64,000 bases of DNA, taken from assembly GCF_029626035.1 (NCBI RefSeq), contig NZ_JARUBE010000003.1, positions 3,038,001-3,102,000 of the forward strand, in the 5' to 3' direction. Made by a program: the position numbers and the translations under genes. Shown in pieces: positions 1 through 8,427 of the stretch (its first letter is position 1; every line of letters starts with the position of its first letter). The stretch is from Micromonospora sp. WMMD980. GTDB lineage: Bacteria > Actinomycetota > Actinomycetes > Mycobacteriales > Micromonosporaceae. The notes under the pieces are model-generated. The model was not told where the DNA came from, did no database searches, and saw only the letters and a list, made by a program, of their open reading frames with translations.

Positions 1-732
1 GACGCGCGCCTGACCGTCGTCGTTCCGACCTACAACGAGGCGGGCAACCTCCCGGTGCTGGTCGAGCACCTCCTCGCGCTGCCGTTGCCGGGTCTGAAGG
101 TGCTCGTCGCGGACGACAACTCCCCCGACGGCACCGGCGAGGTCGCCGACAAGCTGGCCATCGAGCACCCGGAGCGGGTGCTCGTGGTGCACCGCCCCAG
201 CAAGGAGGGCCTCGGCCGGGCGTATGTGGACGGCATCGGCCGCGCGATCGAGGACGGCGCGGAGTACGTCGCCCAGATGGACGCCGACCTGTCGCACCCG
301 CCGGAGGCGCTGCCCGGCATGCTCGGCGCGCTGCTGTCGACCCAGGCGTCCGTGGTCATCGGCTCCCGTTACGTGCCCGGCGGGGAGTTGGACGAGAACT
401 GGCCGCTCTACCGCCGTGCGCTCAGCGGCTGGGCCAACCTCTACGTGCACACGTTGCTGCGGGTGCGGGTTCGCGACCTGACCGCCGGCTTCAAGATCTG
501 GCGGGCCGACGCGCTGCGGGACATCGGCCTGGACCGGGTGCAGTCCAACGGCTACAGCTTCCAGGTGGAGATGCACTACCTGGCCACCAAGCTGGGCCAC
601 ACCATCCTGGAGGTGCCGATCCGCTTCGAGGAGCGCCGCGACGGCGACTCGAAGATGACCACCGCCACCAAGATCGAGAGCGCGCTGATGCCGTTCAAGC
701 TCCGCACCCGGCACCGCAACATCGACTCCTGA
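1..732 (+). CDS. Polyprenol-phosphate mannosyltransferase (GT2), 5' end outside window
   Basis: The frame is open from base 1, so the start codon is missing. It reads as a GT-A fold family 2 glycosyltransferase of the dolichol/polyprenol monophosphomannose synthase type: VPTYNEAGN at the N-terminus, the nucleotide-binding ADDNSPDGTG, the DxD-type QMDADLSHPP and the SRYVPGG segment. About 243 residues are present, close to the full catalytic domain. No C-terminal membrane domain follows, so it is the soluble single-domain form. In actinomycetes this enzyme transfers mannose from GDP-mannose to polyprenyl phosphate at the cytoplasmic face, supplying lipid-linked mannose for glycoconjugates and protein mannosylation. 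The family is clear; the in vivo acceptor is inferred. Confidence 0.85.
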   Translation, partial: DARLTVVVPTYNEAGNLPVLVEHLLALPLPGLKVLVADDNSPDGTGEVADKLAIEHPERVLVVHRPSKEGLGRAYVDGIGRAIEDGAEYVAQMDADLSHPPEALPGMLGALLSTQASVVIGSRYVPGGELDENWPLYRRALSGWANLYVHTLLRVRVRDLTAGFKIWRADALRDIGLDRVQSNGYSFQVEMHYLATKLGHTILEVPIRFEERRDGDSKMTTATKIESALMPFKLRTRHRNIDS

Positions 733-762
733 CTCCACGCCCGGCACCCCTCGACCTGATAG

Positions 763-795
763 AAATCACGCTGTCACTGTGACGCAGCGTGATTT
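763..795 (+). terminator. Perfect stem-loop after the mannosyltransferase
   Basis: An 11-bp perfect stem (AAATCACGCTG / CAGCGTGATTT) around a short loop that is itself partly self-complementary, 31 bp after the stop. Its position suggests a terminator. There is only a short T stretch, and the symmetry could also be an operator. Confidence 0.5.
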
Positions 796-822
796 GTGTG
801 TCCCGGCGTGACTCACCCACCA

Positions 823-957
823 CGCCGCCTTTGCTCTGCAGCCATCGACGCAGCACCACCCTGAGCTGCGCCGACGAGAATCGCCGCGTCGAGCGCACGA
901 CCGCCTGATGTCACGATGGGTTACTGCTGCGTATCTGGCTGCAGAGCAAAGGCGGCG
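823..957. repeat. 21-bp perfect inverted repeat, arms 93 bp apart
   Basis: The arm at 823-843 (CGCCGCCTTTGCTCTGCAGC plus C) recurs as its exact reverse complement at 937-957. Similarity continues imperfectly inward (ACGCAGCA in both). The 733-1046 gap otherwise holds only the hairpin at 763-795; I see no gene. The arms look like two opposed copies of a dispersed intergenic repeat rather than a terminator, because the loop is long. Confidence 0.6.
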
Positions 958-1046
958 ACGGGCTCTGCCGTGCCCGGCACGGCGATCACCCTCAGCCACC
1001 ATCGCGCGGCGGGAACCACAACCCCCGCGGACGGCGGGTCAACGGA

Positions 1047-2639
1047 TCAGCGGTAGACGGTGCGGTGGGCGGCGGCGATGGCGCGGGCGTACATCCCGCC
1101 GGTGACCGCCCGGTCGCGGGCCAGGGCGGCGCGGGCGGCGTTCGCGCCCGGCGCGCCGTGCACCCCGCCGCCCGGGTGGGCCGAGGCGCTGGCCAGGTAG
1201 AGCCGGTCCACCGGCGTGTCGGCGCGTCCCAGGCCAGGGACCGGCCGCAGGAACAGTTGCTGGTAGGCCGACGCGGTGCCGCCGCCCAACGCGCCGCCCA
1301 CCAGGCTCGGCTCCGCGGTCTCCAGGTCGGCCGGGCCGGCCACGTGCCGCCCGACGACCGAGGCGCGGAAGCCCGGCGCGGCGGCCTCCAGCACCTCCTC
1401 CATCCGCTCCACGTGCTCGGCGATCTCCTCGGCCCGCCAGTTCCGGCGGAACGGGAGGTGGGTGTAGGCCCAGAGCGACTCGGTGCCCGGCGGCGAGTGG
1501 CTCGGATCGGCCACCGTCATCTGACCGACAAGCAGGAACGGGTCGCGTGGCACCTCACCCCGGGCCAGCGCGGCGGCGTAGGTGGTGAGCCCGTCGAGGT
1601 CCGCGCCGAGGTGCACGGTGCCGGCGCCGGCCAGGTTCCGGTTCCGCCACGGCATCGGGGCCGACAGGGCCCAGTCGACCTTGACGGTGGAGCCGTCCCA
1701 CCTGAAGTGCGCCAGGTCCTCGACCAGCCGGGGCGGCAGCGCCGCCGCGCCGACCAGGTCCAGGTAGAGCGCCGGGGCCGGCACGTCGGCGAGCACCGCG
1801 CGGCGAGCCCGCCAGTCGGCGCCGTCGGCGGTCCGCACGCCCATGGCGCGTCCCCGGGCGGTGAGCACCCGCGCGACCCGGGCGTCGTACTCGATCCGGC
1901 CGCCGCGCTCGACCAGCCGGGCCACCAGCGCGTCTGTGATCCGCTGCGCGCCGCCCACCGGCACCGGCCAGCCGACCTGCTGGCCGAGCATGGCGAGCAG
2001 CCAGCCGTACACCCCGGAGCCGGCCTCCTCCGGGGACAGGTCGGTGTGCAGGGCGCAGCCGGCGAGCAACGCGGGCCCGCCCTCGCCGTCGAAGAGTTCG
2101 GCACCCAGCTTGCGCACCGGCAGCACCAGCCGGCGGGCCAGCCGCAGCGCGCCGGCAACCCGCAGCCGACGCAGCAGCCCCAGCCCGCCGCGCACCGGCG
2201 GGAACGGACTGGTGATGACGTCCAGCATCGGCTCGGCCACCTGCTGCCAGTCCGCGTACGCGTGCCGCCAGCGCTCCCCGTCGCCGGGGGCGAACGTCTC
2301 CAGCGAGGCGGCGGTGGCGTCGAGGTCGCGGTTGACCACCGCGGCACGGCCGTCCGGCAGCAGATGGGCCAGCACGTCGGGGGCATTCGTCCAGTGCAGG
2401 CCGTGGTTCTCGAGGTGCAGCCCGCCCAGCACCGGGGAGGCGTAGCCGAGGGGGTAGAAGGAGCTGTACAGGTCGCTGAGATAGCCGGGGGCGGTCACGA
2501 ACGCGGAGCGCACCGCGCCGCCCGGCGCCTCGGTCGCCTCCAGCACGAGGACGTCCCAGCCGGCGTCGGCCAGCAGGTTCGCCGCCACCAACCCGTTGTG
2601 CCCGGCCCCGATGACGACGGCGTCGGCGGTGGAAGTCAT
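1047..2639 (-). CDS. FAD-dependent oxidoreductase, phytoene desaturase/COQ10-like
   Basis: 530 aa. The N-terminus has the Rossmann FAD-binding motif VVIGAGHNGLVAANLLA, followed at about residues 33-44 by the LEATEAPGGAVRS motif typical of phytoene desaturase-like flavoproteins. The C-terminal segment with SAHPGGGVHGAPGANAA is the second FAD-contacting region of this family. Full length for the family (about 500-530 aa). No carotenoid genes lie nearby, so the substrate is unknown; many such actinobacterial proteins are annotated only as NAD(P)/FAD-dependent oxidoreductases. It is divergent from the aldehyde dehydrogenase, with about 70 bp between the starts. Confidence 0.8.
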   Translation of the reverse strand: MTSTADAVVIGAGHNGLVAANLLADAGWDVLVLEATEAPGGAVRSAFVTAPGYLSDLYSSFYPLGYASPVLGGLHLENHGLHWTNAPDVLAHLLPDGRAAVVNRDLDATAASLETFAPGDGERWRHAYADWQQVAEPMLDVITSPFPPVRGGLGLLRRLRVAGALRLARRLVLPVRKLGAELFDGEGGPALLAGCALHTDLSPEEAGSGVYGWLLAMLGQQVGWPVPVGGAQRITDALVARLVERGGRIEYDARVARVLTARGRAMGVRTADGADWRARRAVLADVPAPALYLDLVGAAALPPRLVEDLAHFRWDGSTVKVDWALSAPMPWRNRNLAGAGTVHLGADLDGLTTYAAALARGEVPRDPFLLVGQMTVADPSHSPPGTESLWAYTHLPFRRNWRAEEIAEHVERMEEVLEAAAPGFRASVVGRHVAGPADLETAEPSLVGGALGGGTASAYQQLFLRPVPGLGRADTPVDRLYLASASAHPGGGVHGAPGANAARAALARDRAVTGGMYARAIAAAHRTVYR

Positions 2640-2711
2640 CCGATCCGCCTACCCGTCCGCTGACCGGGCAAAACGCGTTTGCCTCCCCCGAACCGGGGCA
2701 AGCAGGGCCGC

Positions 2712-4148
2712 ATGTACACGGTTGCGCAGCTCATGGGTGGGGTGTGGGGCGCCGGGGGCGCGGGCGGCGAACTGGTCGTGCACGACCCGGCCGACGGGAC
2801 GCCGGTGACCCGGGCGCCGGTCGCCACCGCCGACGAGGTGGCCAAGGCGGTGGAGGCGGCCCGGGAGGCGGCGGCCGAGTGGGCGGCTACCGCCCCGGCC
2901 GAGCGTGCCGCGGCGCTGCACCGGGCGGCGGACGCGGTCGCGGCCGCCGCCGAGGAGTTGGCGCGGGCGACCACCGCGGAGATGGGCAAGCCGCTCGACG
3001 ACGCCCGGGGCGGCGTGGCGGCGGGCGTGGGCACGCTGCGGCAGTACGCCGAGTTGGCTCCGGTGCGGGGCGGCCGGACGCTGCACGGCGGCCGCGACGC
3101 GCTGGACTTCATGACCCCTGAGCCGCGTGGGGTGGTCGCCGCGATCACCCCGTGGAACGACCCGGTGGCGGTCTCCTGCGGTCTGCTCGGTGCGGCCCTG
3201 GTGACCGGCAACGTGGTGGTGCACAAGCCGAGCGAACGTGCCCCGGCCACCGGCTGGCTGCTGGCCCGGGCGCTGGACTCGGCGTTGCCGGCCGGCGTGC
3301 TGTCGCTGCTGACCGGCGGCGGCGAGGTGGGCGCGGCGCTCGCCGGCCAGGACGGGCTGGACGTGGTCGCGCACGTGGGCTCCACCGCCACCGGTCGGTC
3401 GATCGCCGCCGCCGGCGCCCGCAGCGGCGCGAAGGTGCTGCTGGAGAACGGTGGCAGCGACCCGCTGCTGGTGGACGCCGACGTCGACCCGGCCTGGGCG
3501 GCCGAACAGGCGGCGACCGGGTGCTTCGCCAACGCCGGGCAGATCTGCGTCGCGGTGGAACGCGTCTACGTGCACCGCGACGTCGCCGCGGACTTCGTGG
3601 ACGCGCTGGTGGCCCGCGCCGAGGCGCTCACCGTCGGCCCCGGCGCCGACCCGGACACGCGGCTCGGCCCGCTCGTCGACAGGCGGCACCGGGACCACGT
3701 GCACGGGCAGGTCACCGCCGCGGTGGCGCAGGGTGCCCGGGTACGGACCGGCGGCGCGCTGCCGGACGGGCCGGGCGCGTTCTACCCGGCCACCGTCGTC
3801 GAGGGCTGCCGCCACGAGATGGCGTTGGTCCGCGAGGAGACGTTCGGTCCGGTGGCGGCGGCGGTGGTGGTGGACTCGTTCGACGAGGGCCTGCGCTGCG
3901 CCGCAGACTCGCCCTACGGCTTGGCCGCCACCGTGCTGACCGGCTCGATGAGCCACGCCCAGCGGGCCTGGCGGGAGCTGCCGGTCGGCACTGTGAGGGT
4001 CAACTCGGTGTTCGGCGGCGCGCCGGGCGGGGCCGCGCAGCCGCGCCGGGGCAGCGGCCAGGGCTTCGGGTACGGCCCCGAGCTGCTCGACGAGTTCAGC
4101 ACCGTCAAGGCGGTGCACCTGGAGGCGCCGGGCGGCGGCCACTGGTGA
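2712..4148 (+). CDS. Aldehyde dehydrogenase family protein
   Basis: 478 aa. The ATG at 2712 is chosen because the family begins near here; the upstream in-frame extension is proline/arginine-rich. ALDH features seen: TPWNDPVA in the cofactor domain, the general-base Glu in LLENGG (about residue 245), catalytic Cys in NAGQICVAVERV (about residue 279), and EETFGPVAAAVV near the C-terminus. It should oxidise an aldehyde with NAD(P)+ in the cytoplasm; the substrate cannot be read. The Glu motif is LLENGG rather than the common LELGGK, so the subgroup is atypical. Confidence 0.85.
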   Translation: MYTVAQLMGGVWGAGGAGGELVVHDPADGTPVTRAPVATADEVAKAVEAAREAAAEWAATAPAERAAALHRAADAVAAAAEELARATTAEMGKPLDDARGGVAAGVGTLRQYAELAPVRGGRTLHGGRDALDFMTPEPRGVVAAITPWNDPVAVSCGLLGAALVTGNVVVHKPSERAPATGWLLARALDSALPAGVLSLLTGGGEVGAALAGQDGLDVVAHVGSTATGRSIAAAGARSGAKVLLENGGSDPLLVDADVDPAWAAEQAATGCFANAGQICVAVERVYVHRDVAADFVDALVARAEALTVGPGADPDTRLGPLVDRRHRDHVHGQVTAAVAQGARVRTGGALPDGPGAFYPATVVEGCRHEMALVREETFGPVAAAVVVDSFDEGLRCAADSPYGLAATVLTGSMSHAQRAWRELPVGTVRVNSVFGGAPGGAAQPRRGSGQGFGYGPELLDEFSTVKAVHLEAPGGGHW

Positions 4149-4158
4149 GGCACGCCCG

Positions 4159-4189
4159 CGAGCCCGGGACCGGTGGGGTCCCGGGCTCG
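4159..4189. terminator. Bidirectional stem-loop between convergent genes
   Basis: Perfect 13-bp stem (CGAGCCCGGGACC / GGTCCCGGGCTCG) with a 5-nt loop, between the aldehyde dehydrogenase (+) and the ChaB gene (-). Strength and placement fit a shared terminator. Confidence 0.75.
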
Positions 4190-4208
4190 TCGTCGTGGCG
4201 GTGCCGGA

Positions 4209-4613
4209 TCAGCGACCGCCGCGTGCCTTGCGGGTGGCGTTGTTGTTGGCCTTTTCGATCGCCTTGACCAGCTCCGGCTTGGTCATCCGGGAGCGGCCCC
4301 GCACGTCCAGCTTCTTCGCCACCTCCATGAGGTGGTCCTTGGTGGCGTTGGCGTCGACCCCGCCCGCGGTCGGCGCGCGTCGGGCCGGTCCGCCGCCGGC
4401 GGCCTGCTTGTCGCTGGGCCCCTTGCGACCCTTGGCCTCCCAGTGGTCGCCCACCTTCTCGTACTCGTGCTTGACGGCGGCGAAGGCGACGCGGTGCGCG
4501 CGCTCGCCCTCACCGTACGTCTCGACCGCCGAGTCGTGCGTCTTCTCCCAGGTCCGCTGAGCCTTGGCCGGGGAACGCTTCAACGTGCTGGGCAACACCT
4601 CGCGCCCGGGCAT
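4209..4613 (-). CDS. ChaB-domain protein with Rho-N-like C-terminus
   Basis: 134 aa starting at the ATG at 4613. The N-terminal half (LPSTLKRSPAKAQRTWEKTH, then HRVAFAAVKHEYEKVGDHW) is a ChaB domain. The last ~45 residues (LMEVAKKLDVRGRSRMTKPE, ending in a basic tail) resemble the Rho N-terminal/SAP-like helix-extension-helix fold that often binds nucleic acid. A Gly/Ala/Pro-rich linker joins them. Such two-domain proteins are common in actinomycetes but their function is not established. It is basic at the C-terminus, consistent with DNA or RNA contact. Confidence 0.8.
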   Translation of the reverse strand: MPGREVLPSTLKRSPAKAQRTWEKTHDSAVETYGEGERAHRVAFAAVKHEYEKVGDHWEAKGRKGPSDKQAAGGGPARRAPTAGGVDANATKDHLMEVAKKLDVRGRSRMTKPELVKAIEKANNNATRKARGGR

Positions 4614-4757
4614 CTCGTCCACCTCCGTCTCGATCGGGTGTCCCTTGTCGTTCCCGCGCGCTCCCCGGAAAAACCGACCCGCAGTTTGTCGATTTCCGCG
4701 GTGGGGTACCGCCCGCCCACGCTCCGGTGGCGCATCCGGCGCGTGGAGGAGGCGGTC

Positions 4758-5735
4758 ATGACGGCGACGACACCACCCGCGGTCGGTGGCCGGACGCGGC
4801 CGGGCCTGCCCCGGCGGATGCGGCAGCTCAACTGGCGCACCTGGCGGGGGGTGCTGGCGCGCAGCGGTCAGGGCTTCGTGAAGGACAACTGCGCCGACTG
4901 GGCCGCCGCGCTCACGTACTACGGGGTGCTGGCGCTCTTCCCGTCCACCATCGTGGTGGTGGCCCTGGTCGGCCTGGTCTCCGACGGCCCGCGCACGGTG
5001 GACACGGTGATCGACCTGGCCCGGGAGATCGGCGCCGGCTCGGTGGTCGGCAACGACGCGTTCGTCGGCGTGGTGCGCGGCGTGGTCGAGCAGCAGGGGC
5101 CGGCCAAGGCGCTGTTGAGCTTCGGCCTGCTCGGCGCGCTCTGGTCGGCCTCCGGGTTCATCGGCGCGTTCACCCGGGCCTCCAACGCGATCTACGGGGT
5201 CGAGGAGGGACGGCCGTTCTACCGCCTGCGCCCGCTGCAGATCGGCATGGCCGCGGTGACCCTGCTGCTGCTCGCGGTGGTCGCCACCGCGCTGATCGTC
5301 AGCGGCCCGGTCACCGACGCGGTGGGCGACCTGCTGCACGCCGGCGCCCTGGCCCGGACCAGCTGGTCGGTGGCGAAGTGGCCGGTGCTGGCGCTGGTCG
5401 CGATGACGCTGCTGTCGCTGCTGTTCTGGATCGCGCCGAACGTGCGGCAGCCGCGCTTCCGCTGGCTCACCCCCGGCGGCGCGCTGGCGCTGGTGGCCTG
5501 GGTGGCGGCGTCCTTCGGTTTCGGTCTCTACGTGGCCAACTTCGCCTCGTACGACGTCACCTACGGCAGCCTCGGCGCGGTCATCGCGTTCCTGGTCTGG
5601 CTCTACCTGTCCAACTGCGCGCTGATGCTCGGCGTGCAGGTCAACGCCGAACTGCAGCGGGGTCGGGCGATGCAGGCCGGCGTGGCGGACCCGGAGGAGC
5701 CGGTGCTGCCGCCGCGCTCCCCGGCGGACTCCTGA
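4758..5735 (+). CDS. YihY/virulence factor BrkB family membrane protein
   Basis: 325 aa. The start at 4758 follows a GGAGGAGG ribosome-binding site. The family signature is the N-terminal DWAAALTYYGVLALFPS segment, followed by several long hydrophobic helices and the conserved C-terminal YGSLGAVIAFLVWLYLSN. About six membrane segments are expected, placing it in the cytoplasmic membrane. The biochemical role of YihY/BrkB proteins is not settled, although the name RNase BN was once applied in error. The C-terminus is a proline/acid-rich cytoplasmic tail. Confidence 0.88.
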   Translation: MTATTPPAVGGRTRPGLPRRMRQLNWRTWRGVLARSGQGFVKDNCADWAAALTYYGVLALFPSTIVVVALVGLVSDGPRTVDTVIDLAREIGAGSVVGNDAFVGVVRGVVEQQGPAKALLSFGLLGALWSASGFIGAFTRASNAIYGVEEGRPFYRLRPLQIGMAAVTLLLLAVVATALIVSGPVTDAVGDLLHAGALARTSWSVAKWPVLALVAMTLLSLLFWIAPNVRQPRFRWLTPGGALALVAWVAASFGFGLYVANFASYDVTYGSLGAVIAFLVWLYLSNCALMLGVQVNAELQRGRAMQAGVADPEEPVLPPRSPADS

Positions 5736-5774
5736 CCCGGTTTACCGCCGGCCCCCCGGGGCATCTCCCAAGAC

Positions 5775-6191
5775 ATGGAACGTGGCAGCAGCAAGCACTC
5801 GCCCAGGGTCGACGACCAGATGAGCAGCGAGGTCAGCGGCCTGGTCCAGGGCCCGGGCGCCGGTGGCTCCCGGGTCGACGAGTTCCGCCAGCCGGAGCCG
5901 GCCGGCGAGGACCAGCCCGAGGCCACCACGGCTCCGGCCGGCGACCTGCGTACCGGTTCGCCGCAGGGGATGAGCTCGGAGGACGTGGAGGCGCGCAGCC
6001 GCCTCGGCCGGTTCATCACGATGACCGCACTGCCCGGTGACCGGGACGCGCTGGTGGCGAACGCGCGGGAGAACGAGGCGCCCGCGGACATCGTCGCCGC
6101 CCTGGAGGGCCTGCCCGACGACGCCCGGTACCAGACGGTTTCCGAGGTGTGGGCCGCGCTCGGGCACAGGAATGAGACGACGCGCTGGTGA
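5775..6191 (+). CDS. DUF2795 domain protein
   Basis: 138 aa. The first ~70 residues are low-complexity (Gly, Pro, Glu, Ser) and probably disordered. The last ~55 (NAPADIVAALEGLPDD-like core, read here as EAPADIVAALEGLPDDARYQ) match the small helical DUF2795 domain, common in actinomycete stress loci. Function unknown. It lies between the YihY gene and an SRPBCC gene on the same strand with short gaps, so co-transcription is plausible. Confidence 0.7.
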   Translation: MERGSSKHSPRVDDQMSSEVSGLVQGPGAGGSRVDEFRQPEPAGEDQPEATTAPAGDLRTGSPQGMSSEDVEARSRLGRFITMTALPGDRDALVANARENEAPADIVAALEGLPDDARYQTVSEVWAALGHRNETTRW

Positions 6192-6246
6192 GCGGCGCGG
6201 AGCGCGGTTCGCGACCCGATCCCGGCGGAACAGGAGGAGCCCCGAC

Positions 6247-6708
6247 ATGAGCGGCGTGATGGAACACGTGGACGTGGACGTCCCGATCCGTACCGCGTAC
6301 GACCAGTGGACCCAGTTCGAGGAGTTCCCGCACTTCATGGAGGGCGTGCAGGAGGTCCGACAGCTCTCCGACCGGATGACGCACTGGACCGTCGAGATCG
6401 CGGGCGTGAAGCGCGAGTTCGACGCGGAGATCACCGAGCAGTTGCCGGACGAGCGGGTCGCCTGGCGGTCCACCGGCGGCACCCAGCAGGCCGGCGTGGT
6501 GACGTTCCACCGTCTCGACGAGGGGCACACCCGGGTCACCCTGCAGATGGAGTTCGAGCCGCACGGCGTGGTCGAGCAGGCCGGCGACAAGCTCGGTGTG
6601 GTCGACCGCCGGGCCAAGGGCGACCTGGAGCGGTTCAAGCAGTTCATCGAGCGGCGCGGTCAGGAGACCGGCGCCTGGCGCGGTTCCGTCGACCGGCCGA
6701 CCCCCTGA
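6247..6708 (+). CDS. SRPBCC (START/polyketide-cyclase-like) protein
   Basis: 153 aa. The start at 6247 is preceded by AGGAGGAG. The sequence begins HVDVDVPIRTAYDQWTQFEE, the first strand and helix of the SRPBCC/coenzyme Q-binding fold, and continues with the alternating strands of this cavity-forming domain. The final helix (KGDLERFKQFIERRG) is also typical. Members bind small hydrophobic ligands; the ligand is unknown. It is of the short standalone class often found beside DUF2795 and ChaB genes, so a stress role is likely but unproved. Confidence 0.8.
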   Translation: MSGVMEHVDVDVPIRTAYDQWTQFEEFPHFMEGVQEVRQLSDRMTHWTVEIAGVKREFDAEITEQLPDERVAWRSTGGTQQAGVVTFHRLDEGHTRVTLQMEFEPHGVVEQAGDKLGVVDRRAKGDLERFKQFIERRGQETGAWRGSVDRPTP

Positions 6709-6758
6709 GCCTGCCCCGGGGCCCGTTTGCGGTCATCCCGCCCGGGTACGGCAGGGGA

Positions 6759-7022
6759 ATGACCGACAACGACAGCCACGTCTGGCGCGACGAGGACCGC
6801 ACTCCCCTACACGAGTTGGACCAGGCGATCGCCCGCTCGACCCTGGACGGCCAGGCCGACGACGCCACCGGCAACGACGCGGGTGAGGAGGCCGCGTTCG
6901 GCCACGGCCCGGAGGCGGTGGATCGGGGCGCCGGCGGCGAGGCCGAGCGCCGGGAGATGACCGACGCGGACCGGGCGTACCGGCCGTCGACGACCGGTCG
7001 TACCGGGCCGGACAGCATGTGA
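6759..7022 (+). CDS. Small acidic hypothetical protein
   Basis: 87 aa, hydrophilic and strongly acidic, with no cysteine or hydrophobic stretch (begins MTDNDSHVWRDEDRTPLHEL). A weak purine-rich site (GGCAGGGG) precedes the ATG. I do not recognise a family. It is the last of a same-strand run of small genes and is probably an unstructured cytoplasmic protein. Confidence 0.55.
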   Translation: MTDNDSHVWRDEDRTPLHELDQAIARSTLDGQADDATGNDAGEEAAFGHGPEAVDRGAGGEAERREMTDADRAYRPSTTGRTGPDSM

Positions 7023-7183
7023 GGGACCCGACTCCGGGCGCCTCCACCGGGCGCCCGGAGCCGCGACCCGCATCAGCCGAAACGACAAAAGCTGCGGTAC
7101 GGGCGGCCGGGAAAGCGGGCAGCCCATCCAGAATCGGCCGAACGGCTGACGGCACACCAGCGGTCTCGCGTAAGACTTTCGGG

Positions 7184-7396
7184 ATGGATCAGGGCTCCTC
7201 TTTCCTCTCCACTCGTCAGCGCCGCCTCGCCTGGCTGGGCTTCCTGCTCGCCGCCGTCCAGGCGCCCGTGGCCGCCAAGTTCAGCGACGACAGCTCCTGG
7301 TTGTTCAGCGTGGTGGTGGCGCTGATGGTGGCCACTGTGATCATCGCCGACGACGGCGCCCGGCGCCGCCCGGCACAGGCCCGCTCCTCCGACTGA
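7184..7396 (+). CDS. Small two-helix membrane protein
   Basis: 70 aa from the ATG at 7184; upstream in-frame sequence is low complexity and unlikely to be coding. A basic N-terminus (STRQRRLAW) precedes a hydrophobic helix, then a short charged loop (KFSDDSSW) and a second helix (LFSVVVALMVATVIIA), ending in a basic tail. Hairpin-type membrane protein of unknown function, convergent with the next gene, whose stop abuts its own. Confidence 0.55.
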   Translation: MDQGSSFLSTRQRRLAWLGFLLAAVQAPVAAKFSDDSSWLFSVVVALMVATVIIADDGARRRPAQARSSD

Positions 7397-7843
7397 TCAC
7401 CCCTCGGCGGGGCGCGCCTCGTGCCCCGGCCGGCCCCGGCTCCGGCGTCGCTCCTTCATCTCCGCCTCGTAGAGGTGCCGGCGGCCGCCGACCAACTCGT
7501 CGCGGGCACGCCGGTCCATCTCCCGGAAGAGCGCGTGGTAGCCGTCGTCGAACTCCTCGACGAGTTGGAACGTCCACCGCCCGGCGACGACGTTGCGGCC
7601 CAGCAGGTCGCGGTCGATCCGCTCGGCGATCCCCGGGTGGCCGGCGGCGCGGAACAGCTCCACCGCCTCGTCCAGCGTCAGGTCGGCGTGGCCGATCAGC
7701 TGGTGCAGCTCGTAGAGGTGGCCGCGGGCCCGCTCGACGCACTCCAGGGCCTCACCGAGCTTGCCGAGCGCCTCGACCGTGGCGTCACTCACCCCGTCCG
7801 GGCGGCGGTGCGCCCGGTCCGGCCCGTCGACCTGGTGGGTCAT
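7397..7843 (-). CDS. Hypothetical helical protein
   Basis: 148 aa from the ATG at 7843. It is rich in charged helices (VEALGKLGEALECVERARGH, then an Asp/Glu/Arg-rich remainder) with a heptad-like pattern, and resembles uncharacterised actinobacterial proteins predicted as four-helix bundles. No catalytic motif is visible. The C-terminus is basic (ERRRSRGRPG). It is divergent from the gene at 8008, and the 164-bp gap presumably holds both promoters. Confidence 0.6.
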   Translation of the reverse strand: MTHQVDGPDRAHRRPDGVSDATVEALGKLGEALECVERARGHLYELHQLIGHADLTLDEAVELFRAAGHPGIAERIDRDLLGRNVVAGRWTFQLVEEFDDGYHALFREMDRRARDELVGGRRHLYEAEMKERRRSRGRPGHEARPAEG

Positions 7844-8007
7844 CGTGTGCCTCCACGGACTCGGCTGCGTCGTCTGCGTGGTTCCCTTCTGCCCCGCGAC
7901 GGGCGGCTCAATCCCGGCGACCCACGCCGCCCGCACACCCGGACGATCCGGCCATCGTCCGGTCGGCCGAGGCCACCGGTGTCCGCGCGGGGCTAGCCTC
8001 GGTCCCC

Positions 8008-8370
8008 ATGCGCGTGCCGAACAACCGGGTCGCGACCCCGTCCGCAACGGTGGTCACGCGGTCGACCCTCACCACGCTCACCACCGCCGTCGGCACCGCC
8101 GGCCTCGCCGCCGCCGCGGCGAACCCCGGGCTGCTCGCCGCGGTCGACCAGCACGCCGCCGGGATCCGCGACAGCCTGCACGGCGACCGCCGGCCGCTGA
8201 CCGTGGCGGCCCTCGCGGGTTACGCCGAGGGCCTGCGCGACGCCGCGTCGGAGCACGGCTGGACGCCCCCCGCCGGCCCGGTCGACTGGGCGGCGGCGGA
8301 CTGGCTGCTCACCCGGCTGCTCGCGGTGTGTCTGCTGGCCCGCGCGCTCGACCCGCGCCACCTGGCCTGA
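8008..8370 (+). CDS. Actinobacterial hypothetical protein (DUF6401-like)
   Basis: 120 aa, alanine- and leucine-rich, with conserved-looking LAGYAEGLRDAASEHGW and VDWAAADWLLTRLLAVCLLA. The pattern recalls the small DUF6401-type proteins found only in actinomycetes, but this is from memory and not certain. No signal peptide; the C-terminal half is amphipathic to hydrophobic. Function unknown. Confidence 0.5.
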   Translation: MRVPNNRVATPSATVVTRSTLTTLTTAVGTAGLAAAAANPGLLAAVDQHAAGIRDSLHGDRRPLTVAALAGYAEGLRDAASEHGWTPPAGPVDWAAADWLLTRLLAVCLLARALDPRHLA

Positions 8371-8427
8371 GACACGGCGCGGGGCGCCCGCGATCGCCCC
8401 GCGGACACCCCGTCACCCCGTTCACCG

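Noticed and set aside
1065..2663. Long + strand frame opposite the FAD oxidoreductase
   Set aside because: Arg/Gly/His-rich antisense shadow produced by high GC; the - strand frame has clear FAD motifs.
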